A stretch of 64,000 nt of DNA from Planotetraspora mira (GCF_016863275.1 NZ_BOOO01000010.1:1-64000); one strand, 5' to 3'. Shown: positions 36,311-45,446, counted from the stretch's first letter. Notes: generated by a model from the sequence alone, not told the origin. Made by a program: numbers and translations.

Positions 36311-37264
36311 GTGGAGCTGCCATTCCTGAATTGGCTGTACACGGCCGTGGCCTGGGTGATCACCCAGATCCATGCCGGATACAGCACATTCATCCCCTCA
36401 GATAACGGGCTCAACTGGGCGCTCACCATCATCACGCTCACCGTGCTGATGCGCCTGCTGATCTTCCCCCTCTTCATGAAGCAGATGCGCTCGTCGAGGA
36501 AGATGCAGGAGCTCGCGCCCAAGGTCCAAGAGCTGCGCAAGAAGTACAAGAACGACAAGCAGCGCATGAACCAGGAGGTCATGGCCCTTTATCAGGGGGC
36601 CGGGGCCAACCCCCTCGGCGGCTGCCTGCCGGTCGTCGCGCAGTTCCCGATCTTCATCTCGATGTTCACCGTGCTGCGGGCCATCGCCGAGGATCGTGCG
36701 ACCTTCGGAATGACGCGCGAGTTGGTGGACAGTGCGCGTGCGGCCCACATCCTGGGCGCTCCGCTGCCGGCGACCTTCTGGTCGAGCGCCAGTGAGATCT
36801 CCAAGTTCGGCGCCGACCCGGTGGTCACCAAGATCGTGCTCGCCGTCTTCGTCGCGATCAGCTCGGGCACGACGTTCCTCACCGTCCGGCAGAGCGTGAC
36901 GCGCTCGATGCAGCAGATGCCGGACAACCCGATGGCTCAGCAGCAGAAGATCCTGATGTACATCTCGCCGCTGTTCGCCATCTTCAGCCTGAACTTCCCC
37001 CTCGGCCTGATCCTTTACTGGGTGACGACCAACCTGTGGACGCTCAGCCAGCAACACTGGTTCTACAGTCGCCATCCCATGCCGGTCGTCGACGAAAAGG
37101 GCAACATGACGACGCCCCCACCGACCAACGGCATCTTCACCAAGCTGGTGGGCAAGCCGAAGGCCGCGTCTGAGGAGCCGCCGCCGGCGCCAGAGCCTAA
37201 GATCGTCCGTCAGCAGCCGACGCGCCAGCCCCGTAGCAAGCGCACCGGCAGCAAGAAGCCGTAG
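36311..37264 (+). CDS. yidC: Membrane protein insertase YidC
   Basis: This 317-residue Oxa1-type insertase has five membrane segments, including ALTIITLTVLMRLLIFPLFMKQM and, near the end, FPLGLILYWVTTNLW. The polar C-terminal tail is Lys/Arg- and Pro-rich (PKAASEEPPPAPEPK...KRTGSKKP) for ribosome contact. The short periplasmic part is typical of Gram-positives. The GTG start follows AAGGGAG with suitable spacing. Confidence 0.96.
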   Translation: MELPFLNWLYTAVAWVITQIHAGYSTFIPSDNGLNWALTIITLTVLMRLLIFPLFMKQMRSSRKMQELAPKVQELRKKYKNDKQRMNQEVMALYQGAGANPLGGCLPVVAQFPIFISMFTVLRAIAEDRATFGMTRELVDSARAAHILGAPLPATFWSSASEISKFGADPVVTKIVLAVFVAISSGTTFLTVRQSVTRSMQQMPDNPMAQQQKILMYISPLFAIFSLNFPLGLILYWVTTNLWTLSQQHWFYSRHPMPVVDEKGNMTTPPPTNGIFTKLVGKPKAASEEPPPAPEPKIVRQQPTRQPRSKRTGSKKP

Positions 37265-37283
37265 CAGAAAGAGAGTCCCGGAC

Positions 37284-37778
37284 GTGACCGAAGCTGAGGA
37301 CAGCCCGAAGCCTGCTCCCGACGTCGAGGCGTTGGAGCAGGAGGGGGAGATCGCGGCCGACTACCTCGAGGGCCTCCTCGACATCGCCGACATCGATGGC
37401 GACATCGACATGGACGTCGAGGGCGATCGCGCCGTGGTGTCGGTCGTCGACATCAAGGGCGTCGACCTGACGGGTCCCGCCGGCGAGGTGCTCGAAGCCC
37501 TCCAGGAGCTCACCCGCCTCGCGGTGCACCGGCAGACCGGTGAGCGCTCCAGGCTCATGCTCGACGTCGGTCGTTACCGCGAGCGCCGCAGGGTGGAACT
37601 CACCAAGATCGGCTCTGCCGCGGCCCATGACGTCAAGCGCAGCGGAGAGCCCAAGGCCCTCCAGCCGATGACGCCCTTCGAGCGGAAGATCGTGCACGAC
37701 GCGGTCGCCGCGGCCGGGCTCAGGAGCGAGTCGGAGGGGGAGGAGCCGCGTCGATTCGTCGTCGTCCTCCCCGTCTAG
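37284..37778 (+). CDS. jag: Jag/KhpB-type RNA-binding protein (KH and R3H domains)
   Basis: This 164-residue protein has an acidic N-terminus, a divergent KH-like domain (residues ~40-95) and an R3H domain with VGRYRERRRVELTKIGSAAAHDV and MTPFERKIVHDAVAA. The SpoIIIJ-associated N-terminal Jag domain of Firmicutes is absent. KhpB proteins bind small and structured RNAs and affect cell division and envelope control. It follows yidC by 19 bp and ends at a strong terminator. Confidence 0.9.
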   Translation: MTEAEDSPKPAPDVEALEQEGEIAADYLEGLLDIADIDGDIDMDVEGDRAVVSVVDIKGVDLTGPAGEVLEALQELTRLAVHRQTGERSRLMLDVGRYRERRRVELTKIGSAAAHDVKRSGEPKALQPMTPFERKIVHDAVAAAGLRSESEGEEPRRFVVVLPV

Positions 37779-37793
37779 TCTCTCTTCGTACGG

Positions 37794-37826
37794 AAAGCCG
37801 CCGGACTCCTCGGAGCCGGCGGCTTT
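37794..37826 (+). terminator. Terminator after jag
   Basis: AAAGCCGCCGG (37794-37804) pairs with CCGGCGGCTTT (37816-37826), an 11-bp perfect stem followed by TGTCGTTT. It ends the rpmH-to-jag transcript and isolates rsmG-parA. Confidence 0.85.
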
Positions 37827-37983
37827 GTCGTTTCCACAGGCTCAGCCGATCAAGCGATGGATCGTGGGCCGCGCGCCTGCTGAGTCCCTCGTGGCAGGGC
37901 ATGATTTGTCAGACACGACCTTCAGGTTCGTGCGGGGATGGGCCACTACCCTTGGCCCGAGACGGTTCGCGAATGAGTGAGTG

Positions 37984-38673
37984 ATGACGGAGAGCAACGA
38001 GCTGCCCGAAGTGCCGATCGTGGCGCGGGAGGTTTTCACCGGTGACGCGCTGGGCCGGGCACGGCTGTTCGCGGAACTGCTTGCGGGGCCGGGGGTCGTC
38101 CGCGGCCTCCTCGGGCCCCGTGAGATTCCTCGCATATGGGAGCGTCACCTGCTCAACTGCGCCGTCGTCGCCGAGGCGATCCCGCAGGACGCCCGCGTCG
38201 TCGACATCGGCTCGGGGGCGGGCCTGCCGGGCCTGGTCCTGTCGATCGTGCGCCCGGACATCAGGGTGACGTTGCTGGATCCGCTTCTGCGGCGCACCGT
38301 CTTCCTGTCCGAGGCGGTTGAGGCGCTGGATCTCGCCAATGCCGAAGTGGTGCGCGGCCGGGCGGAGGAACTCGCGGGCAAGCGGGCGTTCGACGTGGCG
38401 ACGGCCCGCGCGGTCGCGCCCCTCGACCGGCTTCTCGAGTGGTCGTTGCCACTGCTCCGCGAGGACGGGCAACTGCTGGCGATGAAGGGGGAGCGGGCCG
38501 AGGAAGAACTGGAGGCCGCCAGACCTCAATTGAAGGCTTCTGGGGCGCGTTCGGCTGAGCTTGTTACGGTAGGGCGCGGTAGGGTCGATCCGCCCGCCAC
38601 CCTCGTTCGCGTAGTCGCGGGAGCATCCCCCGAGTCGAGTGGACGTGGTGCACGGCGGCGACGGAAGAGGTGA
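37984..38673 (+). CDS. rsmG: 16S rRNA (guanine-N7) methyltransferase RsmG
   Basis: This 229-residue SAM enzyme has motif I VVDIGSGAGLPGLVLSI and the RsmG fold opener IPRIWERHLLNCAVV. It methylates a guanine near position 527 of 16S rRNA, and its loss gives low-level streptomycin resistance. The basic C-terminus (GRGARRRRKR) likely contacts rRNA. A GTG at 37981 is an alternative start. The stop overlaps the parA start by 4 bp, coupling the two genes. Confidence 0.94.
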   Translation: MTESNELPEVPIVAREVFTGDALGRARLFAELLAGPGVVRGLLGPREIPRIWERHLLNCAVVAEAIPQDARVVDIGSGAGLPGLVLSIVRPDIRVTLLDPLLRRTVFLSEAVEALDLANAEVVRGRAEELAGKRAFDVATARAVAPLDRLLEWSLPLLREDGQLLAMKGERAEEELEAARPQLKASGARSAELVTVGRGRVDPPATLVRVVAGASPESSGRGARRRRKR

Positions 38674-39755
38674 GCGTCTTGCTGGATGCGACAGCGGGCC
38701 TGGGTTGGCCGACGAGTCCGGTCGCCCTACCCTGGGAGATCGCGACAGCAAGCCGGCCGTCGGGGCTTGGCTGGCCTCGATTTTCCGTTTCGCAGGTCGA
38801 AAGGACGGCGACCGTGTCCCAGACCCCCCTTCAACCTGGCGATTCACCGTTGGTACGAGAGGCATTGAGCTCCGTGGTTTCACGTGAAACAGCCGCACCC
38901 CCACTGGTGGCTGAATCTTCTGTCGGTTATTCGACCCGTAGTGGCGGGGATTGGCCGCGGCCTCCCCGCTGCCGGGTGCTGACCGTGTCCAACCAGAAGG
39001 GTGGGGTGGGCAAGACCACCACGTCGGTCAACCTCGCGGCGGCGCTGTCCATGCACGGGCAGCGCGTCCTCGTGGTGGATCTGGACCCGCAGGGGAACGC
39101 CTCGACCGCTCTCGCGACGGACCACCGGGCGGGAACGCCCTCGGTCTACCAGGTGCTGGTGGACGACCTGCCGCTCTCGTCGATCGTGAAGCCGGTGCCG
39201 GACATGCCCGGGCTCTTCTGTGCGCCCGCCACACTCGATCTGGCCGGCGCGGAGATCGAGCTGGTTCCCATGGTGGGCAGGGAGACGCGCCTGAAGCGTG
39301 CGCTGGCCGCCTTCGAGTCCATGGAATTCGACTACATCTTCATCGACTGCCCGCCATCCCTCGGCCTGCTGACCGTGAACGCGATGGCGGCGGCGCAGGA
39401 GGTGCTGATCCCCATCCAGTGCGAGTACTACGCGCTGGAAGGTCTCAGCCAGCTCCTGCAGAACGTCGAGCTCGTCCGCGTTCACCTGAACCAGACGCTG
39501 GCGCTGTCGACGATCCTCCTCACGATGTACGACGGCCGTACGCGGCTCGCGTCACAGGTCGCCGATGAGGTGCGGTCCCACTTCGGCGACACGGTTCTCG
39601 ACTCGGTGATCCCGCGCAGCGTCCGTCTGTCGGAGGCGCCGAGCTATGGGCAGTCGGTCATGACCTACGACCCGGGTTCGAGTGGTGCGATGGCGTACAT
39701 GGAGGCGGCTCGGGAGATCGCCTACCGTGCCGCGGCGCTCGCGGGAGCCTCGTAG
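38670..39755 (+). CDS. parA: Chromosome-partitioning ATPase ParA (Soj)
   Basis: This 361-residue Walker-type ATPase has a deviant Walker A NQKGGVGKTTT, Walker A' LVVDLDPQGN and Walker B IFIDCPP. The first ~100 residues precede the fold and are a poorly conserved extension. Within that extension, codons for VSRETA encode a near-perfect parS site at 38876-38891. ParA uses ATP-dependent DNA binding to move ParB-parS complexes and, in filamentous actinomycetes, polar chromosome segregation. The GTG start overlaps the rsmG stop. Confidence 0.95.
   Translation: MSVLLDATAGLGWPTSPVALPWEIATASRPSGLGWPRFSVSQVERTATVSQTPLQPGDSPLVREALSSVVSRETAAPPLVAESSVGYSTRSGGDWPRPPRCRVLTVSNQKGGVGKTTTSVNLAAALSMHGQRVLVVDLDPQGNASTALATDHRAGTPSVYQVLVDDLPLSSIVKPVPDMPGLFCAPATLDLAGAEIELVPMVGRETRLKRALAAFESMEFDYIFIDCPPSLGLLTVNAMAAAQEVLIPIQCEYYALEGLSQLLQNVELVRVHLNQTLALSTILLTMYDGRTRLASQVADEVRSHFGDTVLDSVIPRSVRLSEAPSYGQSVMTYDPGSSGAMAYMEAAREIAYRAAALAGAS
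38876..38891. other. parS site inside parA
   Basis: GGTTTCACGTGAAACA matches the consensus TGTTTCACGTGAAACA at 15 of 16 positions. It is read in frame as V-S-R-E-T in the N-terminal extension of parA. ParB would load here. Confidence 0.9.
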
Positions 39756-40236
39756 TCCGCTGCTGGGCCGTTCCCGTCGCGCGCAGCCGCGATGATTTCT
39801 CACCGCATCGCCGTTCATCGCCGCTGTCATCGCAGTCGCCGGCCGGAGGCGCCCGCTCCGAAGCCGCCCTCCGGCCTTCCCTCCATATGTCTGCCTCGCG
39901 CCCGCGACATGTGGGCCCTGGCGAACCTCCTCGTGTGGCGGGTGGACCGCGCGACAAGTGGGGGAGGGATGGCCCCCACGCCGTCCGGACCCGTGAGCGA
40001 ACTCCGGCCCCAGGATGCGTTCTTTCACGGTTCCCGGATCGACGGCCGATCACCTGCCGCCGGAGTCGCCCGTGGCGCCGACTGACCCATCACCTCGCTT
40101 GCCGTTGAGCCAGACTCTGTGCGCCGATGCTCATGCAGGGGGCCGCGCGGCGGTAACCTCTCGTGGTGTGTGCGTGAAGTGCCCAGTGGTCTCGGCCGCT
40201 GGGCACAGCCTTCTGTGCGGTGCGTAAGGAGCAGCG
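39756..40236. other. parA-parB intergenic region with hairpin
   Basis: This 481-bp gap has no credible gene. Frames on both strands lack family features. A strong hairpin precedes parB: GTGCCCAGTGG (40179-40189) pairs with CCGCTGGGCAC (40196-40206) around TCTCGG, one G-U pair, with no T-tract. It could end the parA transcript or shape the parB leader. AAGGAG lies 5 bp before the parB GTG. Confidence 0.45.
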
Positions 40237-41196
40237 GTGACTCAGCAGCGTCGGGGACTGGGCAAGGGGCTTGGAGCTCTGATCCCCACGGGGCCGATCG
40301 TGGATCCATCGGTCGCAGCGAGTTCTCCCGCTGAGGAATCAGTGGATTCGGGGTTGAAGCCCGTCGACGGGGCCTACTTCCAGGAGATTCCGGTCGCGGC
40401 GATCTCCCCCAACCCCCGCCAGCCGCGTGACGTCTTCGACGAGGACCGCCTCGACGAGCTGGCCGCCTCCATCAAGGAGGTGGGTCTCCTCCAGCCGGTC
40501 GTCGTGCGCTCGTTGGGGGGCGGACAGTTCGAGCTCATCATGGGGGAGCGTCGGTGGCGGGCCTCCCAACTCGCCGGTTTCGAGACCATCCCGGCCATCG
40601 TCCGTAGCACGCAGGACGACGAGATGCTGCGCGAGGCGCTCATCGAGAACCTCCAGCGCGAGCAGCTCAACTCGCTTGAGGAGGCGGCGGCCTACCAGCA
40701 ACTGCTCGACGACTTCGGAGCCACGCACGAGGTGCTGGCCCGGAAGGTCGGCCGGTCGCGTTCGCACATCACCAACACGCTGCGGCTGCTGAACCTCCCG
40801 CCGAACGTCCAGGTGCGCCTCGCCGCGGGTGTGATCAGTGCGGGGCACGCGCGTGCGCTGCTTTCGCTGGACGACCCGGCCGCACAGGATCGGCTCGCCG
40901 GACGGATCGTGGCCGAGGGACTGTCGGTCCGGACGGTGGAGGAGATCGTGGCGCTGGGAGACGCCAGCTCTGGTCCCGCCCCTCGGCAGCCGAGGAAGAA
41001 GCAGCCGACCGCGCCGGCTCTGCGTCACTTGGCCGACAGGCTCTCGGATCATTTCGAGACCAAGGTGAGGGTCGACCTCGGCCAGCGGAAGGGAAAGATC
41101 GTGGTGGAGTTCTCCACGATCGACGACCTGGAGCGCATCATCGGCACGATGGCGCCGGAGGCGAGCAACGCGATGCGAGGGCTTTCCCCGGAATAG
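40237..41196 (+). CDS. parB: Chromosome-partitioning protein ParB (Spo0J)
   Basis: This 319-residue CTP-binding clamp has the N-terminal ParB domain, with ERRWRASQLAG (CTP-binding box) and ENLQREQLNSLEEA. The HTH that reads parS is AAAYQQLLDDFGATHEVLARKVGRSRSHITNTLRLL in part, with VGRSRSHI as recognition helix. The C-terminal dimerisation domain ends the protein. It spreads from parS sites and anchors ParA and SMC activity. Four parS sites lie nearby (one in parA, three just downstream). Confidence 0.96.
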   Translation: MTQQRRGLGKGLGALIPTGPIVDPSVAASSPAEESVDSGLKPVDGAYFQEIPVAAISPNPRQPRDVFDEDRLDELAASIKEVGLLQPVVVRSLGGGQFELIMGERRWRASQLAGFETIPAIVRSTQDDEMLREALIENLQREQLNSLEEAAAYQQLLDDFGATHEVLARKVGRSRSHITNTLRLLNLPPNVQVRLAAGVISAGHARALLSLDDPAAQDRLAGRIVAEGLSVRTVEEIVALGDASSGPAPRQPRKKQPTAPALRHLADRLSDHFETKVRVDLGQRKGKIVVEFSTIDDLERIIGTMAPEASNAMRGLSPE

Positions 41197-41225
41197 GAGC
41201 GCTTCCCCGGAATGGAGGGCGGCGC

Positions 41226-41395
41226 TGTTTCACGTGAAACAGCGCCGCCTCGTCGTCTCTCCACACCCCGCCGTCGATGTTTCACGTGAAACGGGTCGCG
41301 GTAAGAGGATGCCCGGTCGCTCAGACCGGTACGTGCCACGCCGGGGGAGTGGCTCCCCTCGTTGTGAGGCGGCGGGGCGTGTTTCACGTGAAACG
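41226..41395. other. Three parS sites downstream of parB
   Basis: Site 1 is TGTTTCACGTGAAACA at 41226-41241, a perfect consensus embedded in a longer perfect palindrome 41221-41246. Site 2, TGTTTCACGTGAAACG, is at 41278-41293. Site 3, the same sequence, is at 41380-41395. With the parA copy they form a four-site loading centre close to oriC, the usual position for the chromosome segregation origin. Confidence 0.93.
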
Positions 41396-41402
41396 TTGAG
41401 CT

Positions 41403-42353
41403 TCACCCGCGGCGAGCGGCCGCCTCAAGAAGGCCCTTGCAGAGAGCGCCGAGATCCCGGCCCGCCGCCTCGGCTGCCATTGGCAGCAGTGACGTCTCGG
41501 TCATGCCGGGCGCGACATTCACTTCCAAGAAGTACGGCCGACCGGCGGCGTCGACGATGAGGTCGGTTCGGGAGACGTCCCGAAGCCCGAGGGCGGTGTG
41601 AGCGGCAACGGCCATCGCCGCACACGCCTGGGTCGCCTCCTCGGACAGCCGGGCGGGGGCGAAGAACTCCGTGTGGCCGGCCGTGTAGCGCGCCGCGTAG
41701 TCGTAAACCCCTCCGTCGGGCACGATCTCCACCGGAGGTAGCGCGAGCGGACCATCACCGAGGTCGACGACGGACACGGCGACCTCGACGCCCGTGATGT
41801 ATTTCTCGATCAGTGCGGTGTCGCCGTACGCGAAGCAGCCGACCATGGCGGCGGGCAACTCGTCGGCGGTGCGCACGATCGAGGCCCCGAGCGCCGAGCC
41901 GCCGCGTGACGGCTTGACGAACAGCGGCAGCCCGAGGTTGTCCACGATCCGCGCGAGGACGGCCGTCGCGCCCAAGTCGTGGAAGGTCTCCTTGGGCAGT
42001 GAGACCGAGTCGGGGGTGTTCAGTCCCCAGGACCGCACGACCGCCTTCGCCGTCGGCTTGTCGAAGGCCACCCGGCACGCGTCAGGAGTCGCTCCCACGT
42101 ACGGAACGCCGAGGAGTTCGAGGACGGTCCGGATGGCGCCGTCCTCGCCCGCGCCGCCATGAAGGGTCACGAACGCCGCATTCGGCGGGTCCGACAGCAC
42201 GGCCGGCACGAGCGAGGCGTCGGTGTCGCGGGTCTCCACATCGACGCCCGCCGAGCGCAGCACGTCGGCGACGCGACGTCCGGAACGGATGGACACCTCG
42301 CGCTCATAGGAAAGGCCGCCCGCGAGAACGAGCACGTGGCCGAGATCGCTCAT
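41403..42353 (-). CDS. ddl: D-alanine--D-alanine ligase family protein
   Basis: This 316-residue ATP-grasp ligase has GGLSYEREVSIRSG near the N-terminus, the ATP-grasp Lys/Gly loop FVKPSRGGSALGAS and the metal-binding end FLEVNVAPGMTETSLLP. It joins two D-Ala residues for peptidoglycan. At 316 residues it is closer to E. coli DdlB than to the longer actinobacterial Ddl, so it may be a secondary ligase. A 31-codon ORF upstream overlaps its start by 4 bp (ATGA), suggesting coupling. Confidence 0.88.
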   Translation of the reverse strand: MSDLGHVLVLAGGLSYEREVSIRSGRRVADVLRSAGVDVETRDTDASLVPAVLSDPPNAAFVTLHGGAGEDGAIRTVLELLGVPYVGATPDACRVAFDKPTAKAVVRSWGLNTPDSVSLPKETFHDLGATAVLARIVDNLGLPLFVKPSRGGSALGASIVRTADELPAAMVGCFAYGDTALIEKYITGVEVAVSVVDLGDGPLALPPVEIVPDGGVYDYAARYTAGHTEFFAPARLSEEATQACAAMAVAAHTALGLRDVSRTDLIVDAAGRPYFLEVNVAPGMTETSLLPMAAEAAGRDLGALCKGLLEAAARRG

Positions 42354-42445
42354 GCCTGCCTCCCAGGGCGCGGCCCGGCGGTCCCGGGCCGCGGCTCGAT
42401 CTGCGGCAGGGGCATGAAGTGTTCGGTCATCGTTCGCTTGCTCAC
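42350..42445 (-). CDS. Small ORF coupled to ddl
   Basis: A 31-codon ORF begins at a GTG (42445, GAAAGG upstream) and reads through MTEHFMPLPQIEPRPG to a stop overlapping the ddl ATG as ATGA. No family is recognised. The exact overlap and a reasonable ribosome-binding site argue for translation, but its short length leaves real doubt. It may be a regulatory leader peptide or a small coupled protein. Confidence 0.45.
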   Translation of the reverse strand: MSKRTMTEHFMPLPQIEPRPGTAGPRPGRQA

Positions 42446-42512
42446 GGAGAGGGCCTTTCTCTCGCGCAGGAGTCCTGTAGGGCGGGCCCGATCAGGCTAG
42501 CCCCACCTGTCC

Positions 42513-43838
42513 TCAGGCGAGATCTGGGCCGGGCGTGTCGATTCCGGCATGCCAGCGGGCGGAGCCCGTGCCGAACGTGTCGCGCAGCTGCAACTCCTGC
42601 TCGATCACCCCGGCCAGGCGGCGCACACCCTCGCGGATGCGGTCGGGCTGGGGATAGCAGTAGGACAGTCGCATGTGCTGCGCGCCGCCGCCGTCGGAGT
42701 AGAAGCCGGTCCCCGGGACGAACGCGACGCGCTCGGCGACCGCGCGCGGCAACAACGCCTTGGAATCGAGCCCCTCAGGCAGGGTGGCCCAGACGAAGAA
42801 GCCGCCAGAGGGACGCGTCCAGGAACACCCCGCCGGCATGAACACCTCGAGCGAGTTGAGGAGCGCGTCGCGCCGCTCGCGGTAGAGCTCCCGGAAGGTC
42901 TTGATCTGCTCGCGCCAGGGCTGGGTCGCGAGGTACTGCCCGACGGCGAGCTGAGTGAAGGTCGAGTGCGACAACACTGCGGACTCCATCGCCAGCACGA
43001 GCTTGTCGCGGACCGCGTGCGGAGCCAGTGCCCAGCCGACGCGGAAGCCCGGCGCCAGCGTCTTGGAGAACGAGCCGAGATAGACGACGCCGTCAGGATC
43101 GTCGGCCCGCAGTGCGCGCAACGGCTCCCCGTCGAAGCCGAGCAGCCCGTAGGGGTTGTCCTCGACCACCAGGACTCCGGCCCGCTGGCAGATCTCGAGC
43201 ACCTGGCGGCGGCGGACCTCGTTGAGCGTGACCCCGGCGGGGTTCTGGAAGGTCGGGATCGTGTAGAGGAACTTGATGCGGTTCCCCGCGGTCTGCAGCG
43301 CGTAGATGGTCTGCGCGAGCGACTCGGGAATGAGCCCCTGATCGTCCATGGCGACATGCACGACCTTGGCCTGGTAGGCGCCGAACGTGCCGAGCGCGCC
43401 CACGTAGGAGGGCCCCTCCGCCAGAACGACGTCACCCGGGTCGATGAAGATCCGGGTGATCAGGTCGAGGGCCTGCTGAGAGCCCACGGTGACGACGACG
43501 TCGTCGGCGCCGGCCTCGATGCCCTCCATCCGCATGACCTCGCAGATCTGCTCGCGAAGGTCGGGGTCTCCCTGGCCTGAGCCGTACTGCAGGGCGACGG
43601 GACCGCGTTTGGCGACGAGATCGGCGACGAGCTCGCCGACCACGTCGAGGGGGAGGGCCGTGACGTACGGCATGCCGCCGGCGAGTGAGACCACCTCGGG
43701 CCTCGACGCGACGGCGAAAAGAGCTCGGACTTCGGAGGCGACCATGCCGGCTGCGCGTGCGGCGTACCGGTCGATGTAGGCGTCAATTCGCGACCCTTGG
43801 GCCGCGTTCGTTCGACCGTGATCGAGTTCATGGGTCAC
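42513..43838 (-). CDS. PLP-dependent aminotransferase (class I, 2-aminoadipate-like)
   Basis: This 441-residue fold-type I enzyme has the PLP Lys in GSFSKTLAPGFRVGW, plus FQNPAGVTL and VVEDNPYGLLGFDG, features of the KAT/AadAT-like class also used by MocR regulators (here without a DNA-binding domain). The N-terminal ~40 residues precede the fold. The amino donor and acceptor are unknown. It lies 67 bp upstream of the ddl-coupled ORF on the same strand and is divergent from the GNAT gene. Confidence 0.85.
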   Translation of the reverse strand: MTHELDHGRTNAAQGSRIDAYIDRYAARAAGMVASEVRALFAVASRPEVVSLAGGMPYVTALPLDVVGELVADLVAKRGPVALQYGSGQGDPDLREQICEVMRMEGIEAGADDVVVTVGSQQALDLITRIFIDPGDVVLAEGPSYVGALGTFGAYQAKVVHVAMDDQGLIPESLAQTIYALQTAGNRIKFLYTIPTFQNPAGVTLNEVRRRQVLEICQRAGVLVVEDNPYGLLGFDGEPLRALRADDPDGVVYLGSFSKTLAPGFRVGWALAPHAVRDKLVLAMESAVLSHSTFTQLAVGQYLATQPWREQIKTFRELYRERRDALLNSLEVFMPAGCSWTRPSGGFFVWATLPEGLDSKALLPRAVAERVAFVPGTGFYSDGGGAQHMRLSYCYPQPDRIREGVRRLAGVIEQELQLRDTFGTGSARWHAGIDTPGPDLA

Positions 43839-44123
43839 GGTCCACCTCCGATCACGTAGCCGAGAAATCCAGAGTACGGTAGCGCGCCACGCCGATCACA
43901 GCAGGGCCTTGACCATGAAGGGCGCTTGACCTTGCCGCTGCGCGCCGTCGGCGGGCGGCCGGCAAGGGCTCCGGAGAGGGGCTCCGACACCCGCCGAAAC
44001 AGGGGCAGGGGAAGGTTGTGGCGTCCGGCCTCCGCCCCCATTCCCTGGGTTACGATGCCAGCTGGAGACGCCGTATTCGCGCGCTTTTCCTGGCAACACT
44101 CCTGGCGGGGATTGGGGCAACAC

Positions 44124-44741
44124 GTGTCGCGTCGGCTGGCCAACGTCACCCTCGACAACCTTGACGACCTGCCACGCCGTTGCCGGCAGTGCGTGTTCTG
44201 GGAGCTCGACCCGGTCGGTGGCGAGCGTGCCGTAAAGGCCGGCGACCCGGGCCTGGAGAAGGAGGCGTGGATCTCCGGAACGCTCCTGGACTGGGGGAGC
44301 TGCGGGAAGATCGTCTATGTCGACGGAGTGGCTGCGGGATTCGTGCTCTATGCGCCGCCGCTCTACGTGCCCCGCTCGATCGCCTTCCCGACCTCGCCGG
44401 TCAGCTCCGACGCGGTGTTGCTCATGACGGCGCACATCATCCCCGAGTTCTCCGGGGGAGGGCTCGGCCGGATGCTCGTCCAGGGGGTGGCCAAGGATCT
44501 GACGCGCCGGGGGGTGCGGGCGATCGAGGCGTTCGGCGACCTGAAATGGGAACAGCCCAGCTGCGTCATGCCAGCCGAATATCTGCTTTCGGTTGGTTTT
44601 AAAACGGTTCGCCCGCATTTGCGCTTCCCCCGGCTCCGGCTGGAGCTCAAGACGGCCGTCTCCTGGCGTGAGGACGTCGAGGTGGCCCTCGAACGCCTCC
44701 TTGGATCAATGAGTCCAGAGAGAGCGCTACGGCCCGTCTGA
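44124..44741 (+). CDS. GNAT-family N-acetyltransferase
   Basis: This 205-residue protein has the start GTG-SRRLANVTLDNLDDLP and the CRQCVFWELDPV segment typical of a conserved actinobacterial GNAT group near parB/trxA. The acetyl-CoA loop region is IPEFSGGGLGRMLVQGV. A longer upstream frame lacks family features. GGGG lies 7 bp before this GTG. The acetyl acceptor is unknown. The paired Cys (CRQC) early in the protein could be redox active or bind metal. Confidence 0.8.
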   Translation: MSRRLANVTLDNLDDLPRRCRQCVFWELDPVGGERAVKAGDPGLEKEAWISGTLLDWGSCGKIVYVDGVAAGFVLYAPPLYVPRSIAFPTSPVSSDAVLLMTAHIIPEFSGGGLGRMLVQGVAKDLTRRGVRAIEAFGDLKWEQPSCVMPAEYLLSVGFKTVRPHLRFPRLRLELKTAVSWREDVEVALERLLGSMSPERALRPV

Positions 44742-44963
44742 GACGATCTCAGCCCGTCGTCTCGCCCCAACCGTCCCTTGAGAACCGCCAGAGTGGTCAG
44801 GCCGGGCCGTACGAACCGGGCCTGCGGGACGCCGTGGGAACTCGGGCGTCGTAAGAACTCGGAAATCGTGGGCCGGCACGCCCGGCACGCCCGCGCGCAC
44901 CTGAGCAACGTGGAAGCGCGCCGCGAAGTCCACGCCTTCGAGCCGGCGCGTCGTGAAAACCCG

Positions 44964-44997
44964 AAAGCCCCCCGCGCCGCTGGGCGAGGGGGGCTTT
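44964..44997. terminator. Bidirectional terminator between GNAT and trxA
   Basis: AAAGCCCCCC (44964-44973) pairs with GGGGGGCTTT (44988-44997), with CTTG after it. It lies between two convergent genes and serves both strands. Confidence 0.8.
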
Positions 44998-45058
44998 CTT
45001 GTGGGTGTGTTCCGCCGGAAAGGCGGTGGTACGGCTCACGCCGCAGGGGGCACGACCG

Positions 45059-45382
45059 TCAGATGATGCCCTCGAGCTCGCGGAGCAGCATCGCCTTCGG
45101 CTTGGCGCCGATGATCTGCTTCACGACCTCTCCACCCTTGTAGACGTTCAGCGTGGGGATCTGGAGCACGCCGTAGTCGCGCGGAGTCGCCGGGTTCTCG
45201 TCGATGTTCAGCTTGACCACGGTCAGCTTCTCGGCGTTCTCGCTCGCGATCTCCTCGAGGATCGGGGCGACCTGGCGGCAAGGACCGCACCACTCAGCCC
45301 AGAAGTCCACGATGACCGGCTTGTCACTCTTGAGGACCTCGGCATCGAAGGTGCCGTCGGTCACGCTCTTGATGGCGCCCAA
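45059..45382 (-). CDS. trxA: Thioredoxin
   Basis: This 107-residue thioredoxin has the redox motif [12 protein letters not shown] and the cis-Pro segment [12 protein letters not shown]. It is reduced by the thioredoxin reductase encoded 64 bp upstream on the same strand and supplies electrons to ribonucleotide reductase and disulfide repair in the cytoplasm. Confidence 0.97.
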   Translation of the reverse strand: MGAIKSVTDGTFDAEVLKSDKPVIVDFWAEWCGPCRQVAPILEEIASENAEKLTVVKLNIDENPATPRDYGVLQIPTLNVYKGGEVVKQIIGAKPKAMLLRELEGII

Positions 45383-45446
45383 GGTATCTCTCCCCTTGAT
45401 ATGTGTGGTCGGTGTAACCGCGGAGCCTGCCCGCGCATTCCCGGCG

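Noticed and set aside
39552-40309. ORFs on both strands between parA and parB
   Set aside because: They have no family match that can be recognised, no start signals, and compositions typical of GC-rich shadow frames.
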